From positions 1 to 15,204 of the forward strand of contig JAUXIH010000012.1 in assembly GCA_030621105.1 (NCBI GenBank): a stretch of DNA of 15,204 nt. Direction: 5' to 3'. The translations under genes were made by a program, and so were the position numbers. How positions within the stretch are numbered: the first letter of the stretch is position 1; the number at the start of each line of letters is the position of its first letter. Source of the stretch: Dehalococcoidia bacterium (GTDB lineage: Bacteria; Chloroflexota; Dehalococcoidia; GIF9; AB-539-J10). This document shows positions 7,518 to 12,871 of the stretch, piece after piece. The notes under the pieces were generated by a model that was given only the letters and a program-made list of their open reading frames with translations, was not told the DNA's origin and did no database searches.

Positions 7518-8637
7518 CTGTCGGCTTCCCTACCATAGCTAAAAACCTATCAAACAGATAGCTACTATCCCGAGGGCCAGGAGAAGCTTCAGGGTGATAT
7601 TGAATTGATATGATAGGTAAATCTGGATGACAAATACCTTCGACTGTGTCATCATTTAAGTTTATCTGACTAACCTCAAACCCTCCCTGCAAGGTACTGT
7701 CATCAATGGCATAACCGTGATTCTGGACAGTAATATATACCTTATTGGTAGCCAAATCCCTGACAGGATGATTACCGCCATGGTGGCCAAATTTAAGCTT
7801 AAATATCTCCGCCCCGGAAGCTTTCCCTATAAGCAGGTGCCCCAAGCAAATGCCCATCAAGGGTATTTTTGTCCCAATCAAGCCTTTGACAACATCAATG
7901 ACACCTCCAAGTAAAGAAGGATTGCCAGGGCCAGGAGAAAGAACTACCCCGTCAGGGTGCAATGCTAGAATGTCATTTAGCGAAGTGGTGTAGGGCACTA
8001 CAGTTGCTCTGCAACCCAACTGACTTAGTATACGTACGATATTGTATTTCAGCCCCAGATCAACTACCACAATGTTATATGAACCCTGCTTTATGTCGGC
8101 CGAAGCATCAGTTTGTCTATCACCAACAGCAGGCCACTGATACACCTGTTCCGTAGATACTTCATAAACAAGATCCGTGCCATTATATCGAGGATAAGCC
8201 TTCAATCGCTCCAAGGCATCTTCATCACACATCTCCGTAGAAAGAATCCCCATCATGGACCCTCTGGAGCGAATATGCCGAGTCAGGCTCCGTGTGTCTA
8301 TGCCACTTATCCCAGGGATATCACTATCCCTGAGATAATTATCCAGAGTACGTATGCTATGCAAATTGCTAGGGCGACGACAATACTCTCGAACAGCTAT
8401 GCCTCTAACCTGAATGTGACCAGACTCGAAATCATCTTCACTGATCCCATAATTGCCAATCATAGGGTAAGTAAACACTAAAATCTGGCCCGCAAAAGAA
8501 GGGTCAGTCAGCATTTCCTGATAGCCAGTCATAGCAGTATCGAAAACTACTTCACCCAAGGTGGTCCTCTCAGATCCAAAAGAATATCCCCGGTACACTG
8601 TCCCATCCTCAAGAATTAATGTCGCCTTTTTACTCAT
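7510..8637 (-). CDS. carA: Carbamoyl-phosphate synthase small (glutaminase) subunit, variant catalytic motif
   Basis: A 375-residue CarA: an N-terminal carA-specific domain (1 to about 150, with [31 protein letters not shown]) followed by a class I glutamine amidotransferase domain (about 188-370). The catalytic triad is intact: Cys264 in MGICLGH, His348 and Glu350 in QYHPEAS; the VQNHGYAI substrate segment (304-311) and [10 protein letters not shown] (283-292) are normal. Odd: residue 268, the final position of the CxGxQ nucleophile motif, is Leu (CTG, 7834-7836) instead of the Gln that is almost always present. The function is hydrolysis of glutamine and channelling of ammonia to CarB. ATG 8637 overlaps the pyrC stop by 8 bases (ATGAGTAA). 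Assignment is certain; full glutaminase activity is not. Confidence 0.96.
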   Translation of the reverse strand: MSKKATLILEDGTVYRGYSFGSERTTLGEVVFDTAMTGYQEMLTDPSFAGQILVFTYPMIGNYGISEDDFESGHIQVRGIAVREYCRRPSNLHSIRTLDNYLRDSDIPGISGIDTRSLTRHIRSRGSMMGILSTEMCDEDALERLKAYPRYNGTDLVYEVSTEQVYQWPAVGDRQTDASADIKQGSYNIVVVDLGLKYNIVRILSQLGCRATVVPYTTSLNDILALHPDGVVLSPGPGNPSLLGGVIDVVKGLIGTKIPLMGICLGHLLIGKASGAEIFKLKFGHHGGNHPVRDLATNKVYITVQNHGYAIDDSTLQGGFEVSQINLNDDTVEGICHPDLPIISIQYHPEASPGPRDSSYLFDRFLAMVGKPTDA

Positions 8638-9958
8638 GGTTTACCCTGACGGAATCATCCTGATAAAGTATCTCGCCATTAACGATGGTAGCCAAAACTT
8701 TACCCTTAAACCAGCAACCATCAAAAGGAGTATTTTTCCCCTTAGATACAAATCTAGGCCTATCAACCTGCCACTCTCGATCGACATCAAAAATGACAAT
8801 ATTAGCCATAGCGCCAACTCTCAATGTTCCTAAATCATTTCCCCTACCAATCACTCTGGCTGGTTCACAAGTTAACTTCGATATCAACGTTCCAAGGTCT
8901 ATTTTGCCCGCATGCAGCAATCCCATTAGGCTACCAAAAGCAGTCTCAAAGCCACTAATACCAAAAGCAGCCAATTCTAGCTCGCATTTTTTCTGTGCCT
9001 GAGTATGGGGGGCATGATCAGTAGCAATGGCATCGATCACTCCTTCTTTAAGTCCTTCCAGCAGGGCATCAATATCATCTTGCGTTCGTAAAGGTGGATA
9101 GACCTTAGCATCAGAATCGTATTTAAGCTGCCCTCCCCCGTTGCTCATATTCATAATTCTTTCCTGAGTTAATGTAAGATGATGAGGCGTAACCTCTGCA
9201 GTAACAGGCACACCATTCCTTTTGGCATGCTGGATAAGCTCAACCGCTCCCCGGGTACTGACATGCGCAATATGCAATTTGGCACCAGTGAGTCTTGCCA
9301 GTGCTAAATCACGAGCAACAATGATTTCCTCAGCTGCTGCAGGTATTCCCTTTAATCCTAGCCTATCAGCTACCCAACCCTCATTAATAACACCCCCATT
9401 AGTGAGAGACTTATCCTCACAGTGTTCGATCAGTGGCAAGTCAAAATCTCGACTATAGTCCATGGCATGACACATAACCTGTGAATCAGGTACCGAATCA
9501 CCATCATCGCTAAAGGCCACCACACCGGCCTCCGCGAGCTCAGCCATATCGCAAATTTCTTTGCCCTTTCTTCCCTTGGTAATACAACCAATCGGGAGAA
9601 CATTAACTACAGCGTTCTCACTTGCCCGCTTCTTGATCCAGTTCACAATAGATTTACTGTCTACGGGAGGATCAGTATTAGGCATACAACAAACAGTGGT
9701 GAAGCCTCCTACAGCTGCCGCTTGTGTTCCAGAAGCAATAGTCTCTTCCTCCTCAAATCCAGGCTCCCGAAGATGGCAGTGAAGATCTACAAAACCTGGC
9801 GAGATAATCAGGCCCTTAGCATCAATCATTGGAGCAGAAGACGGGAAGGAGATTCCAGTACCCACAGATTCGATCTTGCCCTCTTTGATGAACAACTCTC
9901 CTGGCTGATCTATTCCGTGGCAGGGATCAAAGATACGCCCATTCGTGATTACTAACAC
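8630..9958 (-). CDS. pyrC: Dihydroorotase (amidohydrolase family)
   Basis: A 442-residue class I dihydroorotase that closes N-carbamoyl-aspartate to dihydroorotate. Metal-site residues of the amidohydrolase fold are visible: His60 and His62 in DLHCHLREPG, Asp151 in FSDDGD (position of the bridging acidic residue in class I enzymes), His179 in IEHCED, His232 in AHVSTRG, and Asp314 in ATDHAPHT. The stretch GTQAAAVGGFTTVCCMPNTDPP (77-98) is typical. The length is slightly above the usual 420-430. Start is GTG 9958, which shares one base with the pyrB stop (TAGTG); AGAGGTGA lies about nine bases upstream. The CDS follows pyrB and precedes carA in a packed operon. Other amidohydrolases (hydantoinase, allantoinase) are excluded by operon context and motif details. 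Confidence 0.96.
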   Translation of the reverse strand: MLVITNGRIFDPCHGIDQPGELFIKEGKIESVGTGISFPSSAPMIDAKGLIISPGFVDLHCHLREPGFEEEETIASGTQAAAVGGFTTVCCMPNTDPPVDSKSIVNWIKKRASENAVVNVLPIGCITKGRKGKEICDMAELAEAGVVAFSDDGDSVPDSQVMCHAMDYSRDFDLPLIEHCEDKSLTNGGVINEGWVADRLGLKGIPAAAEEIIVARDLALARLTGAKLHIAHVSTRGAVELIQHAKRNGVPVTAEVTPHHLTLTQERIMNMSNGGGQLKYDSDAKVYPPLRTQDDIDALLEGLKEGVIDAIATDHAPHTQAQKKCELELAAFGISGFETAFGSLMGLLHAGKIDLGTLISKLTCEPARVIGRGNDLGTLRVGAMANIVIFDVDREWQVDRPRFVSKGKNTPFDGCWFKGKVLATIVNGEILYQDDSVRVNHE

Positions 9959-10974
9959 TAAGTCTGGTCACCTCTCTTGGTTCTGGTGATTAAATAAAGC
10001 AATGCCATCCGCACAGCAACTCCATTGGTCACCTGCTGTTCAATTAAAGATTGCGAGCCATGAGCAACCTCAGAAGCAATCTCAATATCTTCATGTATTG
10101 GCCCAGGATGGAGAACAATCACATTCCGATTAGCCAATGAAAGCCTTCTTCCATCAAGCTGGTAACGCAGGGTAAATTCCCGCAGGCTAGGCAACAAACC
10201 CTCCTCCTGCCTCTCCAGTTGTAGCCGCAGTGGCATAACAACATCAGCCCCCTCTACCGCATTATCCAGATTGGAGACAACATCAACATGTGACATGCCA
10301 GACTGACTGATAAACTGGTCAATATCACGAAGAAGCAGAGTAGAGGGAGCAGAGAGAGTTACCTTCATCCCCATTTTACTCATGCCCCACATATTTGACC
10401 GAGCAACACGGCTATGTTTAATATCACCAATAATGACAACCTTCAGCCCTTCCAGCTTGCCAATGCGTCTCCAGATGGTATAAAGATCCAATAGTGCCTG
10501 GGTGGGGTGAGCATGGCACCCATCACCCGCATTGATTATGCTACAGTTTACTTCCTGCGCAGCGATATACGGAACTCCTGACTGTGGGTGGCGAACAACA
10601 ATTACATCTGTCCCAAGAGCCTCCAGTGTGTGTAAAGTGTTAACCAGAGACTCTCCCTTAGCAACACTAGTCCTTACAGCATCAAAACCTAGCACCTCAG
10701 CACCCAAAGTTTTGGCCGCCAGCTCAAATGAAGCACGAGTACGAGTGCTGGGTTCATAAAATAAATTGACTATTGTCTTACCACGTAAAGTAGGCACACG
10801 CTTGACATCTCTGTCCAGAATTTGCCTCATGATATTGCTTGTTTTAAAGATATTCTCAATATCACCACGACTGAATTCATCGAGGTCGAGCACATGGTGA
10901 TGCTGCCAAACCCCCGACGACACCCCTGACAACGGTTGTACTGAAGCATCAGATCCTACTGCTGATATTGTCAT
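9958..10974 (-). CDS. pyrB: Aspartate carbamoyltransferase catalytic subunit
   Basis: A 338-residue ATCase catalytic chain: carbamoyl phosphate plus aspartate to carbamoyl-aspartate, the committed pyrimidine step. Visible: carbamoyl-phosphate loop [11 protein letters not shown] (74-84), Lys106 in [15 protein letters not shown] (156-164), the hinge [12 protein letters not shown] (183-194), the aspartate-binding LRLQLER (249-255; Arg250, Gln252) and HPGP (289-292). After HPGP this protein reads IHEDIEI, where many bacterial enzymes have (V/M)NRGVEI. There is no pyrI regulatory chain beside it, as in Bacillus-type enzymes. An N-terminal tail of about 25 residues precedes the usual beginning ([10 protein letters not shown]), but the start is well supported: ATGA overlap with the pyrR stop and GGGGAAGG six bases upstream. 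Confidence 0.96.
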   Translation of the reverse strand: MTISAVGSDASVQPLSGVSSGVWQHHHVLDLDEFSRGDIENIFKTSNIMRQILDRDVKRVPTLRGKTIVNLFYEPSTRTRASFELAAKTLGAEVLGFDAVRTSVAKGESLVNTLHTLEALGTDVIVVRHPQSGVPYIAAQEVNCSIINAGDGCHAHPTQALLDLYTIWRRIGKLEGLKVVIIGDIKHSRVARSNMWGMSKMGMKVTLSAPSTLLLRDIDQFISQSGMSHVDVVSNLDNAVEGADVVMPLRLQLERQEEGLLPSLREFTLRYQLDGRRLSLANRNVIVLHPGPIHEDIEIASEVAHGSQSLIEQQVTNGVAVRMALLYLITRTKRGDQT

Positions 10975-11516
10975 CGAGCCTTCCCCGATTTAATTATACT
11001 TACTTCATCTTTGCCATCTATCTCCACAATGTCCACTCTTATATCCTCAGTTCGCGAAGTAGGTATATTTTTACCAACATAGTCAGCCCGAATAGGAAGC
11101 TCGCGATGACCACGGTCCACCAGCACAGCTAGCTGAATAAATTCGGGGCGACCCAAATCCACCAGGGCATCCATGGCCGCTCGAATGCTCCTGCCAGTAT
11201 AAAGAACATCATCAACCAAGATAATTTTCTTTCCTGTGATATCAATAGGTATCCTGGTCTCACGAATCGCTAGTTTTAATTCACCAGATGATATGTCATC
11301 GCGATAAAGACCTATATCCAGAGTACCAACAGTAACGGAAACATTTTCAAAGCCTTTAACCATTAGAGCCAGCCGCTTGGCTAGAGGTACTCCTCGGGTA
11401 TGCATACCCACCAAGATAATCCCCTCCGTCCCCTTATTCTTCTCCACAATCTCGTGGGCAATACGAGCCAGGGCACGGCTCATTTCTTCTGCACTGAGGA
11501 GAATCTTATCAGCCAT
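10971..11516 (-). CDS. pyrR: PyrR, pyrimidine operon RNA-binding regulator / uracil phosphoribosyltransferase
   Basis: A 181-residue PyrR starting [12 protein letters not shown]. The phosphoribosyltransferase fold is shown by the PRPP loop [13 protein letters not shown] (99-111); [10 protein letters not shown] (38-47), [10 protein letters not shown] (65-74), and [20 protein letters not shown] (131-150) are characteristic PyrR segments implicated in nucleotide and RNA binding. In the family, UMP/UTP-bound PyrR binds the leader mRNA and shuts the operon off; many also have low uracil phosphoribosyltransferase activity. The frame extends to ATG 11534 (MAGGFF...), but those codons are the GGGAGG ribosome binding site and T-tract of the leader, so ATG 11516 is the start. 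It is the first gene of the operon, directly after the attenuator (11517-11620) whose hairpin it should recognise, giving autoregulation. Confidence 0.95.
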   Translation of the reverse strand: MADKILLSAEEMSRALARIAHEIVEKNKGTEGIILVGMHTRGVPLAKRLALMVKGFENVSVTVGTLDIGLYRDDISSGELKLAIRETRIPIDITGKKIILVDDVLYTGRSIRAAMDALVDLGRPEFIQLAVLVDRGHRELPIRADYVGKNIPTSRTEDIRVDIVEIDGKDEVSIIKSGKAR

Positions 11517-11551
11517 AAAAAAACCTCCCGCCATTAAACTGGCAAGAGGTT
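11517..11551 (-). terminator. Intrinsic terminator/attenuator of the pyr leader, overlapping the pyrR ribosome binding site
   Basis: On the minus strand AACCTCTTGCCA (11540-11551) pairs with TGGCGGGAGGTT (11522-11533) over 12 base pairs (two are U-G wobbles) around a 6-base loop, followed at once by a seven-T run (11517-11523) that abuts the pyrR ATG at 11516. The 3' arm contains GGGAGG, the Shine-Dalgarno of pyrR, so the folded hairpin would both terminate transcription and hide the ribosome binding site. Confidence 0.85.
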
Positions 11552-11598
11552 AACACCGGCTTTACGACAGATCGCTTCTGCATATCACCCCTTACCAG
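11539..11598 (-). promoter_or_regulatory. Antiterminator arms of the pyr attenuator
   Basis: CTGGTAAGGGGT (11587-11598), made from the 3' side of the PyrR-binding hairpin, can pair with ACCTCTTGCCAG (11539-11550), the 5' arm of the terminator, over 12 consecutive base pairs with two wobble pairs. This pairing excludes both the PyrR hairpin and the terminator, exactly the logic of Bacillus-type PyrR attenuation. Pairing was checked by eye; folding energies were not computed. Confidence 0.75.
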
Positions 11599-11620
11599 CC
11601 TCGCCGGACTGATTTAAAGG
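11590..11620 (-). promoter_or_regulatory. PyrR-binding RNA hairpin (anti-antiterminator) in the pyr leader
   Basis: The minus strand carries AGTCC (from 11610), a G-rich loop with GAGGCT, GGT and AAGG ending at 11590, matching the conserved PyrR binding-loop pattern (ARUCC-N-GNGAGGYU-NNN-AAGG as I recall it). The flanking CCTT (11617-11620) pairs with AAGG (11590-11593) as the lower stem, and AGUC with GGCU as the upper stem. PyrR with UMP is expected to stabilise this hairpin and so allow the downstream terminator to form. Confidence 0.85.
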
Positions 11621-11627
11621 ACAAGTT

Positions 11628-11656
11628 ATGTTACCATGGCTAACCTAACAATGCAA
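11628..11656 (-). promoter_or_regulatory. Probable promoter of the pyr operon
   Basis: Minus-strand TTGCAT (11651-11656), 17-base spacer, TAACAT (11628-11633). Each hexamer matches consensus at four positions, and the spacing is ideal. The predicted transcription start, about 11621, falls right at the foot of the PyrR-binding hairpin, giving a leader of about 105 bases, which supports the choice. Confidence 0.55.
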
Positions 11657-11720
11657 GGAAATAAATCAGAAAGTTTGATTGTCTCACAAGGAATTTACCC
11701 ATCTGCCAACTTAATGGTAG

Positions 11721-11726
11721 TATAAA
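11721..11726 (+). promoter_or_regulatory. Possible -10 element for htrA
   Basis: TATAAA on the plus strand lies 36 bases before the htrA ATG; transcription would start near 11733. No good -35 is at 16-18 bases (TTTACC at 11694-11699 is 21 bases away). An 11-base inverted repeat TTGTCTCACAA (11679-11689) lies upstream in the divergent gap and could be an operator, weakly. Confidence 0.3.
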
Positions 11727-11761
11727 AGACGCTAGAGTTTAGTGCCTCCACGTTAGATAAA

Positions 11762-12871
11762 ATGTTACGTCGCTTTAAATATACAGCTTCCGCTCTGATA
11801 ATATTTGCGCTGTTGCTAGGTGTCGTCGGATGCTCCTTGCGATTTCCAGCCAGCGTTGCTCCACCACAGTACTCCAATACAAGTGAACAATCCCATTCAG
11901 AATGGAGTTTTCCCCAAGGAGCTAACCAAACTACACCCCTCCCCCAGTTCCCGGAGATTATCCAGCAGGTAAAACCAACGGTGGTATCAATAACCATAAC
12001 AACTAACTACACCGACTGGTGGGGGCAAGAGCATTCACAACAAAGCGCTGGCTCTGGCATCATCATAGACTCCGAAGGCTATATTGTTACCAATAATCAC
12101 GTGGTTGAAGATGCCGTCAGTATCACAGTTAAACTATATGATGGTAGAATTCTTAGCGCTACTGTGGTGGGTACTGATGCTCAAACTGATCTGGCAGTTA
12201 TTAAAATCAGCGCCACAGAATTGCCCTATGCCAAGATAGGGAACTCTTCCCAACTCAGGGAAGGCGATTGGGTGTTATCCTTGGGCAACGCCCTAGGACA
12301 GGGGGCAATAACAACAGTCGAGGGAATAGTCAGCGCTCTAGATGTCTCCATCAGGATTTCTGCTACGGGAAACACCCTTCACAACTTAATTTTAGTTGAC
12401 ACTCCTATCAATCCTGGTGACAGTGGGGGTCCACTGGTAAATATGGCCGGCGAGGTTGTAGGTATCAACTTCGCCAAAGTTGTTGAGGTAAGTGTAGAAG
12501 GCATGGGCTATGCCATAAGCATCGACCAGGCTAAACCTATAATCGAGAAATTAATACAACAGGGATTTGCCCAACACCCATGGTTGGGGGTGCAAATATC
12601 CACCGTTGATTCTTCCGTCGCTGCAGCAAATAACTTCTCTGTAAATACTGGAGCGCTCGTGCTTAAGGTATTTCCTGATAGCCCCGCAGAACAGGCTGGA
12701 CTGATGGAAAACGACATCATCATCAAATTCAACGATAGAGACATAAATACTGCTGAAGATCTATACCAGGCAGTGCAAAGTTGCAACGTGGGGGATGATG
12801 TGAAAATTGTTTTTATGCGAGGCAAAAAGACACAGACAATCTTTACACGCCTGGAGCAACTTCCTTATTGA
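11762..12871 (+). CDS. HtrA/DegP-type serine protease, lipoprotein with one PDZ domain
   Basis: A 369-residue exported protease. Residues 1-24 are a lipoprotein signal (MLRRFK, hydrophobic core, lipobox VVGC with Cys24). A linker leads to a trypsin-like domain (about 65-265) with the HtrA triad His113 (VTNNHVVED), Asp143 (DAQTDLAVIKI) and Ser221 (NPGDSGGPLV). A single PDZ domain follows (about 275-362: WLGVQIS, GALVLKVFPDSPAEQAGL, GDDVKIVFMRGKK). HtrA proteins degrade or refold damaged envelope proteins. It is the only plus-strand gene, diverging from pyrR and overlapping the 3' end of ileS by 29 bases. No Shine-Dalgarno is visible before ATG 11762 and there is no in-frame ATG, GTG or TTG close upstream, so the start is accepted. 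A gene symbol beyond htrA-family (degP, degQ, degS) cannot be assigned. Confidence 0.95.
   Translation: MLRRFKYTASALIIFALLLGVVGCSLRFPASVAPPQYSNTSEQSHSEWSFPQGANQTTPLPQFPEIIQQVKPTVVSITITTNYTDWWGQEHSQQSAGSGIIIDSEGYIVTNNHVVEDAVSITVKLYDGRILSATVVGTDAQTDLAVIKISATELPYAKIGNSSQLREGDWVLSLGNALGQGAITTVEGIVSALDVSIRISATGNTLHNLILVDTPINPGDSGGPLVNMAGEVVGINFAKVVEVSVEGMGYAISIDQAKPIIEKLIQQGFAQHPWLGVQISTVDSSVAAANNFSVNTGALVLKVFPDSPAEQAGLMENDIIIKFNDRDINTAEDLYQAVQSCNVGDDVKIVFMRGKKTQTIFTRLEQLPY

Noticed and set aside
8113..8481. 122-codon plus-strand frame antisense to carA
   Set aside because: Composition follows the opposite strand of a well-supported gene; no domain or ribosome site.
11517..11534. Longer start for pyrR (MAGGFF)
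   Set aside because: The six extra codons are the Shine-Dalgarno and T-tract of the attenuator; orthologues begin near MADKILL.
11679..11689. Inverted repeat TTGTCTCACAA in the pyrR/htrA divergent gap
   Set aside because: Only 4-base arms with a 3-base centre and no second copy; too weak to list as an operator.
11695..11997. 100-codon minus-strand frame across the htrA start
   Set aside because: It lies antisense to the htrA signal peptide and linker, resembles nothing and has no ribosome site; treated as a chance frame.
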